Positions 34,102 to 42,675 of a stretch of DNA of 64,000 bases are shown in pieces (position 1 is the stretch's first letter; each line of letters opens with the position of its first letter). Position numbers and translations under genes: made by a program. The notes beneath the pieces are model-generated. The model was given only the letters and a program-made list of their open reading frames with translations, ran no database searches and was not told the DNA's origin. Origin of the DNA: Nocardia altamirensis NBRC 108246 (GTDB taxonomy: Bacteria; Actinomycetota; Actinomycetes; Mycobacteriales; Mycobacteriaceae). Location of the stretch: contig NZ_BDAY01000045.1 in assembly GCF_001612685.1 (NCBI RefSeq), positions 1 through 64,000 of the forward strand. Reading direction: 5' to 3'.

Positions 34102-35613
34102 ATGTCACTCAACATGCTCGACCCGGCATCGCGGGCCAACGATCTGCCACCTCGGCCGGTCGCGCGGCGCGGCCTGCTCGCGGTCATGTGCGCCTGCGTC
34201 GTCCTGGTCGTCGGCATGGTCGCCGCGATCAACCTGGCCGTCCCGATGCTCGCGGCCAGCGCACTGCATCCGTCCGCGTCGGCACTGATCTGGATCGTCG
34301 ACACCTACGTTATCTTCTTCGCCTGCTTGGTGATTCCCGGCGGCGCCGCCGGAGATCGCTTCGGGCGCAAGGGAGTTCTGCTCACCGGCCTGCTGTTGTT
34401 CGCGGTGGGCGCGCTGATTTCGGCGGTGGCTCCGAATGTGGCGGTCCTGCTGATCGGCCGGGCGGTCACCGGTGTCGGCGCGGCTGCCGTGCTGCCCAAC
34501 ACCCTGGCCATCCTGATGCACGCAGTCCCCGCGGCACGCAAGGCGCCGACGATCGCGGTCTGGGCGTCGATGTCGGGTATCGGCGGCATCCTCGGCAATG
34601 TCGGCGGCGGCGCGGTGCTGTCAGGCGGTTCGTGGCGTTGGTTGTTCGTTGCCGCCGTGCCGATTTCGCTGGTGCTCGCTGCTGTCGTCGGCATGGTCGC
34701 GCCGGTGTCGGCGCGCCATGATCGTCGCATCGATCTGCCAGGCACGGTGTTGCTGGTCGGCGCCTCGGTCGCGTTGCTGCTCGGCATCGTGCAAGGGCCG
34801 GAAGCGGGCTGGGGGAGCGCGCTGGTGATCGGTGGGTTCGTTTGCGCGGCTGTGCTGTTCGTCGGGTGGACGATTGTCGAACTGAAGGTCGAACATCCGT
34901 TGCTCGATCCACGACTGTTCCGCCTGCCCGGACTGCGCAGCGCCTGCCTCGGCATGACCGCCATCTTCTTCGGCATGTTCGCGCTGTTCTACGTCAACGC
35001 GTCATACCTGCAGTACGTCAAGGGATTCAGCGTTTTGCAGACCGGACTCGGCGTCATCCCGTTGACCGTTCCGATCATCCTCGGCACCCGACACGTCGGA
35101 CGCCTGGCGCACCGCATCGGCCTCGACGCCACCGTCGCGCTCGCCTTCGCCTGCGTCGGTGGCGGACTGCTCGGCCTGTCCACCAGCACCGCGCAGTCGC
35201 CCTACCTCGCCTACGCCGCGTGGCTCGTGGTCACCGGAATCGGTGTGACGCTGGCACTTCCGACGCTGTCCGCCGCCATCGCGGGCTCGCTGCCGCACGC
35301 CCAAGCCGGTGTCGGCGCCGGATTACAAGCCACCACGCGGGAATTCGGCAGCGCCCTCGGCGTCGCCGTCATCGGCACCGTGCTCACCGCACGATTCGTC
35401 GACGCCATGCCGTCGGACATCCGCGCAGGCCACGATCCGCACACGGTGGCTCAGGCGCTCGCCGCAACCACCGCCGACCGCGCCAATGACGTTGTCGCAG
35501 CCTTCGTCTCGGCCGCCGATCTCGGCTTCCGTGTGATGGGGGCGATCGTGCTCGTCCTCGGTGTGCTGGTCGTCGGAGAGTCGCTGCTGGCGCGCCGACG
35601 TGCCCGGAAATAA
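34102..35613 (+). CDS. DHA2-type MFS multidrug exporter
   Basis: 503 aa with about 14 predicted helices. EmrB/QacA-like features: WIVDTYVIFFACLVIPGGAA, GDRFGRKGVLLTG, and motif C region ASMSGIGGILGNVGGGAVLS (proton antiporter signature). A C-terminal ARRRARK marks the cytoplasmic end. Divergent from a LysR regulator. Substrate unknown; export of a toxic small molecule is the family norm. Confidence 0.92.
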   Translation: MSLNMLDPASRANDLPPRPVARRGLLAVMCACVVLVVGMVAAINLAVPMLAASALHPSASALIWIVDTYVIFFACLVIPGGAAGDRFGRKGVLLTGLLLFAVGALISAVAPNVAVLLIGRAVTGVGAAAVLPNTLAILMHAVPAARKAPTIAVWASMSGIGGILGNVGGGAVLSGGSWRWLFVAAVPISLVLAAVVGMVAPVSARHDRRIDLPGTVLLVGASVALLLGIVQGPEAGWGSALVIGGFVCAAVLFVGWTIVELKVEHPLLDPRLFRLPGLRSACLGMTAIFFGMFALFYVNASYLQYVKGFSVLQTGLGVIPLTVPIILGTRHVGRLAHRIGLDATVALAFACVGGGLLGLSTSTAQSPYLAYAAWLVVTGIGVTLALPTLSAAIAGSLPHAQAGVGAGLQATTREFGSALGVAVIGTVLTARFVDAMPSDIRAGHDPHTVAQALAATTADRANDVVAAFVSAADLGFRVMGAIVLVLGVLVVGESLLARRRARK

Positions 35614-35616
35614 GAC

Positions 35617-35648
35617 TGGGTGGGTGGGCCCGAAGGCACACCCACCCA
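35617..35648. terminator. Perfect 10-bp hairpin between convergent genes
   Basis: TGGGTGGGTG (35617-35626) and CACCCACCCA (35639-35648) are exact complements around a 12-nt loop. They lie 4 nt after the MFS stop and 42 nt from the end of the convergent permease gene. No U-tract. The G-run arm could also form other structures. Confidence 0.55.
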
Positions 35649-35689
35649 ATCGGTCCGCGGAGCTGGCGTCATTGCCCCGCGGAGTTCTG

Positions 35690-37132
35690 CTACGCGAGCG
35701 TCTTCGCGTCGGACAGTCCGGTGCGCTCCAGCTTGGAGTGCTTCCGGGAGTAGAGGACGTACACGATGAGACCGACGACCAGCCAGATCGCGAACCGGTA
35801 CCAGGTCGCGTACGGCAGCGACCAGATGAGGTAGAGCGAGAAGCCGATACCGATCAGCGGGACGACCGGCATGAACGGCAGCTTGAACTGGCGCGGCTCC
35901 TCGGGGCGGGTGCGCCGCAGCACGATCACCGCGACCGAGACCACGATGAACGCCATCAGGATGCCGATATTGGTGAGCTCGGCGACCACGGTGATATCGA
36001 GCAGACCGGCCATGATCGCGGCGCCGACGCCGACGATCCAGGTCACCCGGGTCGGCACCTTGCGCACCGGGTGCGTCTTGGCGAACCACTCGGGCAGCAG
36101 CCCGTCCCGGCTCATCGCGTACCAGACACGGGTCACGCCGAGCATGAAGGTGAGCACCACGGTGACGATGCCGACGATCGCGCCGATCGCGATGATGTTC
36201 GCAATGCCCGGCATGCCAACGGATTCGAAGGCGGTGGAGAAGCCGCTGGTCGGGCTGATCTCGGTGTACTTCTGCATGCCGGTCAGCACCAGCGTGGCCA
36301 GCACGTACAGCACCATCGCGATGGCGAGCGAGTAGAGGATGGCCTTCGGCAGGTGCTTCTTGCCGTCGGTCGACTCCTCGGCGGCGGTGCTCATCGCGTC
36401 ATAGCCGAACACCGCGAAGAACACGGTGGCCGCACCGGTCCACACGGCGCCGGTGCCGAACGGGAAGTACGGGGTGTAGTTCGAGCTGTCGATGTGGAAG
36501 ACACCGAGCACGATGATCAACACGACGAGCGCGACCTTGATGCCGACCGCGACGGTCTCGAACCGGCCGACGCTGCGGATACCGCGTGAGAGCAGCCATG
36601 CGGTGCCGAGACAGAACAACACCGCGAAGAGGTCGATCACCTTGCCGTCACCGGCCTCGGTGTGCGCACCCAATATCGCGTTCGGCAAGTCGATGTCCAC
36701 CTGCCCGAGCAGGAAGCGGAAGTAGCCGGACACGCCGATGGCGACCACCGCAGCCACCGCGATGTACTCCAGCAGCAGGTCCCAGCCGATGAACCACCCT
36801 GCGAGCTCACCGAGTGAGACGTACCCGTAGGTGTATGCGGAGCCCGCCTTCGGCACCATGCCCGCGAACTCCGCGTAGCAGAGCGCCGCGGCCGCGCTGG
36901 CGACACCGGCAATCAGGAACGAAATGAGCACCGCGGGACCGGTGGTCTTGTTCGCGACCGCGCCTGCGAGCGTGAAGATGCCCGCACCGATGATGCCGCC
37001 GACGCCGATGGCGGTCAGCTGCCACAGGCCGAGCGACTTGGACAGCTGTTCGTCGGCGGGGGCGGCCTCGTCTTCGACCTGTCCCAGGGGTTTGCGGCGC
37101 AGCATTTGGCCACGCAAATCCGCGATGGACAT
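35690..37132 (-). CDS. APC-family amino acid permease (cationic amino acid transporter type)
   Basis: 480 aa, about 12 helices. GVGGIIGAGIFTLAGAVA is the APC helix-1 substrate motif; FAGMVPKAGSAYTYGYVSLGE and FFAVFGYDAMSTAAEE are typical of the CAT subfamily. The ATG at 37132 has AGGAG-rich GGAGGAGAAAGG upstream. The promoter region carries an 8-bp inverted repeat and two TTGGCCAA palindromes. Downstream proline-catabolic genes run on the same strand but begin transcription further right, so the permease may or may not carry proline. Confidence 0.92.
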   Translation of the reverse strand: MSIADLRGQMLRRKPLGQVEDEAAPADEQLSKSLGLWQLTAIGVGGIIGAGIFTLAGAVANKTTGPAVLISFLIAGVASAAAALCYAEFAGMVPKAGSAYTYGYVSLGELAGWFIGWDLLLEYIAVAAVVAIGVSGYFRFLLGQVDIDLPNAILGAHTEAGDGKVIDLFAVLFCLGTAWLLSRGIRSVGRFETVAVGIKVALVVLIIVLGVFHIDSSNYTPYFPFGTGAVWTGAATVFFAVFGYDAMSTAAEESTDGKKHLPKAILYSLAIAMVLYVLATLVLTGMQKYTEISPTSGFSTAFESVGMPGIANIIAIGAIVGIVTVVLTFMLGVTRVWYAMSRDGLLPEWFAKTHPVRKVPTRVTWIVGVGAAIMAGLLDITVVAELTNIGILMAFIVVSVAVIVLRRTRPEEPRQFKLPFMPVVPLIGIGFSLYLIWSLPYATWYRFAIWLVVGLIVYVLYSRKHSKLERTGLSDAKTLA

Positions 37133-37188
37133 GTGTTTCCTTTCTCCTCCGCGCCACGCAACGGTGCGTAATGCGGGTCACACTTCGA

Positions 37189-37265
37189 GCTGTGGTTACT
37201 AAATACGACCACAGCCCCGCTGTGATCGGTGAGTTGGCCAAATAATGTTCACCCTGGTTGGCCAA
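37189..37265. promoter_or_regulatory. Inverted repeats upstream of the permease gene
   Basis: Between the permease start (37132) and the proline dehydrogenase stop (37372) lie a perfect 8-bp inverted repeat GCTGTGGT (37189-37196)/ACCACAGC (37208-37215) and two copies of the palindrome TTGGCCAA at 37234-37241 and 37258-37265, 24 nt apart. These are candidate operators for the permease promoter. No regulator is assigned. Confidence 0.4.
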
Positions 37266-37317
37266 CCGGACGGGCGCGGCTCGGGCTCGCCTGTCCTGAC
37301 CGACCCCGGGAACGCGC

Positions 37318-37348
37318 CCGCCCCGGCCGATTCCTGCGGCCGGGGCGG
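37318..37348 (-). terminator. Perfect 12-bp GC hairpin downstream of the proline operon
   Basis: CCGCCCCGGCCG (37318-37329), a 7-nt loop, and CGGCCGGGGCGG (37337-37348) pair exactly, 23 nt after the proline dehydrogenase stop on the minus strand. No U-tract, but position and stability fit an actinobacterial terminator. Confidence 0.65.
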
Positions 37349-37371
37349 ACCCGTGGCGGTGACTACCGGAT

Positions 37372-38340
37372 TCAGCGTGCGCTGCCCGGTTTCAGTGAGC
37401 GGAGGAAGAACGCGACATTGGCCGGACGTTCGGCCAGCCTGCGCATGAAATAGCCGTACCACTCGTCGCCGTAGGGCACGTAGACCCGCAGGTGGTTGTC
37501 CTCCTGGACCAGCCTGCTCTGTTCCTCGTCGCGGATGCCGTACAGCATCTGGAACTCGAACTCGTCGGCCTTGCGCTGCGTCGACTCGACGTACTGCTGC
37601 GCGGCGGTGATCAGCGCCGGGTCGTGCGTGGCGACCATCGGGTAGCCCTCGCCCTGCATCAGCACCTGAAGGCAGCGCAGATAGGACTCGTCGACGGCGG
37701 CCCTGCCCTGGAACGCGACCGACGCGGGCTCCTTGTAGGCGCCCTTGCACAGCCGGATCCGCGAGCCGGGGCCCGACAGCTCCCGGCAGTCGCCCTCGGT
37801 GCGGTGCAGGTAGGCCTGCAGGACCGTGCCGAGGCTCGGGAAGTCGCGGCGCAGCGCCTTCACGATCAGCAGGGTGGAGTCGGTGGTGGTGTGATCCTCG
37901 GCGTCGACATTCACCCAGACGCCTGCGGCTTCCGCGGCCGTGCAGATCTGCCGCGCATGATCGAGCGCGATCGCGTCGCCATCCCGGGCCAGGGACTGGC
38001 CGAGTGCCGACAGCTTGAGCGAAACCTCTAGCGGCCGAACCGATTCCGAGTCGGTCTTGACGTCGAGCTCGGCCATCGCGGACAGCATGTGCAGATAGTG
38101 CGTGACCGTGGTGCGGGCCTGCTCGATGTCGGTGGTGTCCTCACCGAGGTAGTCGATGGTGACGTAGCGGCCGGAGGCGAGCAGGGATTCGACGGCGGCG
38201 ACCGCCTGATCCGCGGTGCTGCCTGCGACGAAACGATCGACCAGTTTCTTGGTCATCGACATCTTGGTGATAGCGCGCTCCATGCGGGGAGAGCGCGACG
38301 CGGCCAGCATGGCGGGCCGCAGCAGGGTCGAGAATGCCAT
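37372..38340 (-). CDS. pruB: Proline dehydrogenase (monofunctional)
   Basis: 322 aa FAD enzyme oxidising L-proline to pyrroline-5-carboxylate at the membrane face. TIM-barrel motifs: VSLKLSALGQ, VWVNVDAEDHTTTDSTL, SRIRLCKGAYKEP, and the C-terminal YVPYGDEWYGYFMRRLAER that binds the proline carboxylate. The ATG at 38340 overlaps the upstream P5C dehydrogenase stop by 1 nt (TGATG), so both enzymes are made together. The adjacent PucR-type gene completes an arrangement known from mycobacteria (pruC-pruA-pruB). Confidence 0.95.
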   Translation of the reverse strand: MAFSTLLRPAMLAASRSPRMERAITKMSMTKKLVDRFVAGSTADQAVAAVESLLASGRYVTIDYLGEDTTDIEQARTTVTHYLHMLSAMAELDVKTDSESVRPLEVSLKLSALGQSLARDGDAIALDHARQICTAAEAAGVWVNVDAEDHTTTDSTLLIVKALRRDFPSLGTVLQAYLHRTEGDCRELSGPGSRIRLCKGAYKEPASVAFQGRAAVDESYLRCLQVLMQGEGYPMVATHDPALITAAQQYVESTQRKADEFEFQMLYGIRDEEQSRLVQEDNHLRVYVPYGDEWYGYFMRRLAERPANVAFFLRSLKPGSAR

Positions 38341-39977
38341 CACGCCTCCTGATGCGGGTAGCGGTGATCGGTCGCCGGGACGAACGTTTCCTTGATGGTG
38401 CGCGCCGAGGTCCAGCGCAGCAGGTTCTGCGGCGAGCCTGCCTTGTCGTTGGTGCCCGAGGCACGCGACCCGCCGAACGGCTGCTGCCCGACCACCGCGC
38501 CGGTGGGCTTGTCGTTGATGTAGAAGTTGCCTGCGGCGAAGCGGAGTCCCTCGGTCGCCGCCGCGATCGCGGTGCGGTCGTCGGCGATGATCGCGCCGGT
38601 CAGCGCGTACGGCGAACCCTTGTCGACCAGCTCCAGGGTCTGCTCGAACGCGCCCTTCACCGAGTCGTCGTAGACGTGCACGGACAGGATCGGGCCGAAG
38701 TACTCGGTGGAGAACGCCTCGTCGGTCGGGTCCTCGCCGAGCAGCACGGTCGGGTCGACGAAGTAGCCGACCGAATCATCGGCGTGGCCGCCCGCCGCGA
38801 TCGACAGACCAGGGGTGGCCTTCGCACGGGCGATCGCCTCGGCGTTCTTGTCGAAGGCACGCCGATCGATCAGCGCGCCACCGAAGTTGCTGAAGTCGGT
38901 GACATCGCCGTACTTCAGCGTGGCGACCTTGTCGATGAAGTCGCTGCCCATCTTGGCCCACACCGACTTCGGGACGAACGCGCGCGACGCGGCCGAGCAC
39001 TTCTGGCCCTGGTAGTCGAACGCGCCGCGGATCAGCGCGGTGGTCAGCACCTCGGGATCGGCCGAGCTGTGCGCGAGCACGAAGTCCTTGCCGCCGGTCT
39101 CGCCGACCAGGCGCGGGTAGGAGTTGTACTCGCTGATGTTCGCGGCGACCGCGCGCCACAGGTGCTGGAACGTCGCGGTGGAGCCGGTGAAGTGGATGCC
39201 GGCCAGGCGCGGATCGGGCAGCGCCACATCCGAGACCTTCGGGCCTGCGCCGTGCACCATGTTGATGACGCCGGGAGGCAGGCCGGCCGCCTCGAGCAGC
39301 TTCATCGTCCAGTACGCCGCGACCGACTGGGTCATCGCCGGCTTCCAGACCACGGTGTTGCCCATCAGCGCGGGCGCGGTCGGCAGGTTGCCCGCGATCG
39401 CGGAGAAGTTGAACGGGGTGATCGCGTACACGAACCCGTCCAGCGGGCGGTACTCGACCTTGTTCCACACGCCGGGCGAGGAAATGGGCTGGTCGGCCAG
39501 GATCTGGCGGGCGAAATGCACGTTGAAGCGCCAGAAGTCGACGAGCTCGCACGGGCTGTCGATCTCGGCCTGGTAGGCCGTCTTCGACTGACCGAGCATC
39601 GTTGCGGCGGCGATGGTTTCGCGCCACGGCCCGGCCAGCAGGTCCGCGGCACGCAGGAACACCGCGGCCCGATCCTCGAACGACATCGCACGCCAGGCAG
39701 GCGCCGCGGCGGTGGCCGCGTCCATCGCGTCCTCGACGTCGCGCGGGCGCGCCGGGGTCAGCGTGCCGAGCACGGCGGCGTGGCGGTGCGGCTGCACGAC
39801 GTCTATCGTCTTGCCCGAACTGCGCCGGTGCGTCCCGCCGATCACGTGATGCACCTCGGTCGGAGTCGAGCCGAGCTCTGCCAGCTTCGCCTGCAACCGT
39901 GTACGTTCCGCACTACCGGGCGCGAACGTGCCTACCGGCTCGTTGACCGGCCGCGGTGTGGACACGATGGCATCCAT
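38340..39977 (-). CDS. pruA: Delta-1-pyrroline-5-carboxylate dehydrogenase
   Basis: 545 aa aldehyde dehydrogenase converting pyrroline-5-carboxylate/glutamate semialdehyde to glutamate. Catalytic Cys in DYQGQKCSAASRAF and Glu in LVGETGGKDFVLAH; YAITPFNFSAIAGNL and GQQPFGGSRASGTNDKAG are diagnostic for the P5CDH clade. ATG 39977 follows AGGAGG with good spacing; upstream in-frame starts lack it. Divergent from the PucR-type regulator with a 91-nt shared promoter region. Confidence 0.96.
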   Translation of the reverse strand: MDAIVSTPRPVNEPVGTFAPGSAERTRLQAKLAELGSTPTEVHHVIGGTHRRSSGKTIDVVQPHRHAAVLGTLTPARPRDVEDAMDAATAAAPAWRAMSFEDRAAVFLRAADLLAGPWRETIAAATMLGQSKTAYQAEIDSPCELVDFWRFNVHFARQILADQPISSPGVWNKVEYRPLDGFVYAITPFNFSAIAGNLPTAPALMGNTVVWKPAMTQSVAAYWTMKLLEAAGLPPGVINMVHGAGPKVSDVALPDPRLAGIHFTGSTATFQHLWRAVAANISEYNSYPRLVGETGGKDFVLAHSSADPEVLTTALIRGAFDYQGQKCSAASRAFVPKSVWAKMGSDFIDKVATLKYGDVTDFSNFGGALIDRRAFDKNAEAIARAKATPGLSIAAGGHADDSVGYFVDPTVLLGEDPTDEAFSTEYFGPILSVHVYDDSVKGAFEQTLELVDKGSPYALTGAIIADDRTAIAAATEGLRFAAGNFYINDKPTGAVVGQQPFGGSRASGTNDKAGSPQNLLRWTSARTIKETFVPATDHRYPHQEA

Positions 39978-40068
39978 GATTCCTCCTGCTGGATGTGGCA
40001 ATACTGCGGTCAGCCGAAGTCAACACCGGAAAAGTACGCGGGAAATGGGCTAAAAGGACAAAGATGGG

Positions 40069-41364
40069 ATGAGTGTGTTGTCGAGTTGGCCGAAAGGCGT
40101 AGTCGTGGCTGTTGATAGTGGGCTGGTTGCCGCGGACATCGACCTGTTCGGTCTCGCGCAGATCGTTGCGCAGAACGCCGGCGGGATGGTGTCGATCGAA
40201 GACCCGCAATCCCATGTGCTGGCGTACTCGGCCTCCGATGAGTCGGCCGACCAGTTGCGGGTGATGTCGATTCTCGGGCGGGAAGGGCCGCGCGAGTATT
40301 TGACGGTGTTGCGAAAGTGGGGGGTGTTCGATCGGCTGCGGAGCACCGATGAGGTCATCGATGTGCCCGAGCACGACGAGTTGAACATCAAACGCAGGAT
40401 GGTGGTCAGCATTCGCCATCCAGCCGACGGGGCGGCGCGGGCGCCTCGGGTGCTCGGGTCGATCTGGTTGCAGCAAGGAGATCGGCCGTTCAAGCCGGAC
40501 GCGGCGGAAATTCTGCGCGGGGCCTCGGCCATTGCGGCTCGGTTGATCTCGCGCAGTCTCGATGCGCCGTCCACCGAGGCGTTGCTGGTGCAGCGGTTGT
40601 TCGGGGAGGGAAGTCCCGCCGATATCGCGTCCGTGGCGAGCACGTTGAACCTGCCGATGACCGGGCCTGCCGCGGTGGTCGGGTTCGCGTTGACCGCGAC
40701 CGAAACCGCTGCTGCCATTGAGCCTTCGGCGTTGGGGAACATGCTTCGGTTGCGCGCCAGCTCGTTTCGCAGCGACTCGGTGACCGCGACGCTCGGTGAT
40801 CGGGTGTATGTGCTGTTGCCGAGCTACAAAGCCGCGCACGCGGTGACGGCGTGGACGCGGCAGTTGGTCGAGCAGCTCGACACCAAACGCTCACTGGCGT
40901 TGCGGGCGGCGATTGCCTGTCCGGTGGGTGATTTGAGCGGGGTGGCCGGGGCTCGGCGTGAGGTCGATCGGGTGCTCGACAGCACCGTCGCGTCGTATCC
41001 GCGTGGCCGGGTGACGACGCTGGCGGAGTCGCGGACCGCGGTGCTGCTCGGTGAGATCCTCGATCTGGTCGGAACGCGGTCCGAACTGCATGATCCGCGG
41101 TTGCGTGCGTTGTCGGAGTACGACCTCAAGCACTCGGCGAGTCTGCGGGAGAGCGTCGACATCTATCTGCGCGAGCACGGTGATGTGCGGGCCGCCGCGG
41201 CGGCGCTGCAGGTGCACCCGAATACGTTGCGCTACCGCATTCGTCGCGTCGAGGAGATTCTCCGCGTCGACCTCACCGATCCCGCCGATCGGTTGTTGCT
41301 CGAAATCCAGTTGGCGTTGCACCGGCGTGAGCACGGTCGTGATGGGGGACCCGCTGCGGGTTGA
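40069..41364 (+). CDS. pruC: PucR-type transcriptional activator, PruC-like
   Basis: 431 aa. Long N-terminal sensory part (DLFGLAQIVAQNAGGMVSIE, a GAF-like or substrate-binding region) and a C-terminal PucR helix-turn-helix: YLREHGDVRAAAAALQVHPNTLRYRIRRVEEIL (seen in two adjoining blocks). Divergently paired with the proline catabolic operon as in mycobacteria, where PruC activates pruA-pruB in response to proline. Function here is inferred from that synteny. Start at ATG 40069 with AAAAGGA about 10 nt upstream. Confidence 0.9.
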   Translation: MSVLSSWPKGVVVAVDSGLVAADIDLFGLAQIVAQNAGGMVSIEDPQSHVLAYSASDESADQLRVMSILGREGPREYLTVLRKWGVFDRLRSTDEVIDVPEHDELNIKRRMVVSIRHPADGAARAPRVLGSIWLQQGDRPFKPDAAEILRGASAIAARLISRSLDAPSTEALLVQRLFGEGSPADIASVASTLNLPMTGPAAVVGFALTATETAAAIEPSALGNMLRLRASSFRSDSVTATLGDRVYVLLPSYKAAHAVTAWTRQLVEQLDTKRSLALRAAIACPVGDLSGVAGARREVDRVLDSTVASYPRGRVTTLAESRTAVLLGEILDLVGTRSELHDPRLRALSEYDLKHSASLRESVDIYLREHGDVRAAAAALQVHPNTLRYRIRRVEEILRVDLTDPADRLLLEIQLALHRREHGRDGGPAAG

Positions 41365-41388
41365 CCTGCGTTCGCACTCGTTCTTGGA

Positions 41389-41466
41389 ATCCGCACCGTC
41401 TCTGTTGATCCGCACCCACTCCGGGCACCCGGAACGGGTGCGGATCCACGGAGCGGGGTGCGGATC
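41389..41466. repeat. Four copies of a (G)ATCCGCACC(C) motif forming a large hairpin
   Basis: ATCCGCACC at 41389-41397 and GATCCGCACCC at 41407-41417 face their inverted copies GGGTGCGGATC at 41436-41446 and 41456-41466. The inner pair makes an 11-bp stem whose loop contains a further CCGGG/CCCGG stem, probably a bidirectional terminator between pruC and the convergent lipoprotein gene. The duplicated arms allow alternative pairings. This could be a dispersed intergenic repeat of the genome. Confidence 0.65.
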
Positions 41467-41487
41467 TCAGGCCTGGCTAGCCTTGTG

Positions 41488-41790
41488 TCACCGACACTTT
41501 CCGGCGGCGGCGTCGTGAATCCCGGCGATCATCGACTGGCGGTCTGTCTCGTTGAGGCTCGGCCATTGCGCGGACTGCGGAAGCAACGCGATCGAATCCT
41601 CGGCGGTCTTCTTCGCGGACTCCTCGCTGACCGCCTTCAACTTGCTCAACACCGGTAGATAGTCCTGGCACGTCTTCGCGCGCACCTGCGCGTTCGTCGC
41701 CGCAGTGGCCGGCTTCGAGTCGTCGCTGCCCGAACCACATCCGGACAGCAACAAGGCAGCCCCAATTGCCAGTAAGGCAATGCTTTTCAT
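41488..41790 (-). CDS. Small lipoprotein of unknown function
   Basis: 100 aa. N terminus MKSIALLAIGAALLLSGCGSG is a type II signal peptide with lipobox LSGC. The mature part is short, polar and helical (NAQVRAKTCQDYLPVLSKL, KTAEDSIALLPQ) with two further Cys, one at the C terminus (AAGKCR), that could form a disulfide. ATG 41790 has GAGGAG 7 nt upstream. Divergent from the MspA-porin operon. No family recognised. Confidence 0.8.
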   Translation of the reverse strand: MKSIALLAIGAALLLSGCGSGSDDSKPATAATNAQVRAKTCQDYLPVLSKLKAVSEESAKKTAEDSIALLPQSAQWPSLNETDRQSMIAGIHDAAAGKCR

Positions 41791-42051
41791 CCGCAACTCC
41801 TCATCAAAGTTGCGGTGACGCTACCTGCCCGTACCCGGCTCGTCCATTCGACCGGGGATCTGCAGTTGTTATTTCGGAATGTTTCGGCGGCGACGGATCC
41901 TCGTGTGCCAATCGCGGAGAGTTGTTTCGGTTTCCGTGGCTCGTGTGCTAGCGTGGCCCGCGAAGGGGTGTCATCTGGGGGGATTCGCCTGTGGCACAGG
42001 CCGATTCGTTCTCATTTGATTGCTGAACAGTGTCTGCACACGGGGGTGTTC

Positions 42052-42675
42052 ATGCGTATTCGAAGCAAACATGCGGGATTTTTCGGATTGCTGACCTGCG
42101 TTATGGTCGGCGTCGTCGCAGCGGGCTCCGCCGCTGCCGAACCGTTAGCGGATAAGTCGCGGGAGGTCACCACCGACGACGGGTGGCAGGTGCGGATCAC
42201 CAAGACCGACGAAAACCTCGACAGATATCCGAATCTCGCCGCCACACCGTTCACTCGGGAAGGGTTTGTCAGCCTCAAAGCGGTCACCGACATCGACGGC
42301 ATGGGCAGCGCGCCGGTGAACGCCGGAACGATCACGCTCGGCTATCAGATCGGTTGCCAGGTCGACGTAACCAGTGGTGTGACAATAGGATTGGCGATCG
42401 GCCCGAACATCTCCATCGGCATCACCACGCTGGGAGTCGGTGGTAGTGCGAGCATTGCGCCGACAGTGACGCTCAAGCCGGGCACGATCACCACAATTCC
42501 ATTCGGCACCAAGCCCTTGGCTGGACGCCATGGTTCGATCACGTCGGACCAGGTCCACATCAAAATCGACGGCTGCATGGGCCCGGTGAGCCTGCGCTCC
42601 TACGCGCAGGTGAACATCTCCACGCCAACCGCGGACAATTCACTAGCCGTCTACGGCGACCCGATCTACTTGTGA
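42052..42675 (+). CDS. MspA-family outer-membrane porin
   Basis: 207 aa. Signal peptide of about 29 residues ending AAGSAAAEPL, then the MspA beta pattern: DGWQVRITKTDENLDRYPNL, FTREGFVSLKAVTDIDG, LGYQIGCQVDVTSGVTIGLAIG, PGTITTIPFGTKPL, and the closing GCMGPVSLRSYAQ. MspA porins form octameric channels for hydrophilic solutes across the mycolic acid membrane. Unusually, its stop overlaps the GTG of a secreted putative toxin gene (GTGA), coupling porin and toxin production. It could aid passage of the toxin or its fragments through the mycomembrane, or be a receptor (inference). Confidence 0.92.
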   Translation: MRIRSKHAGFFGLLTCVMVGVVAAGSAAAEPLADKSREVTTDDGWQVRITKTDENLDRYPNLAATPFTREGFVSLKAVTDIDGMGSAPVNAGTITLGYQIGCQVDVTSGVTIGLAIGPNISIGITTLGVGGSASIAPTVTLKPGTITTIPFGTKPLAGRHGSITSDQVHIKIDGCMGPVSLRSYAQVNISTPTADNSLAVYGDPIYL

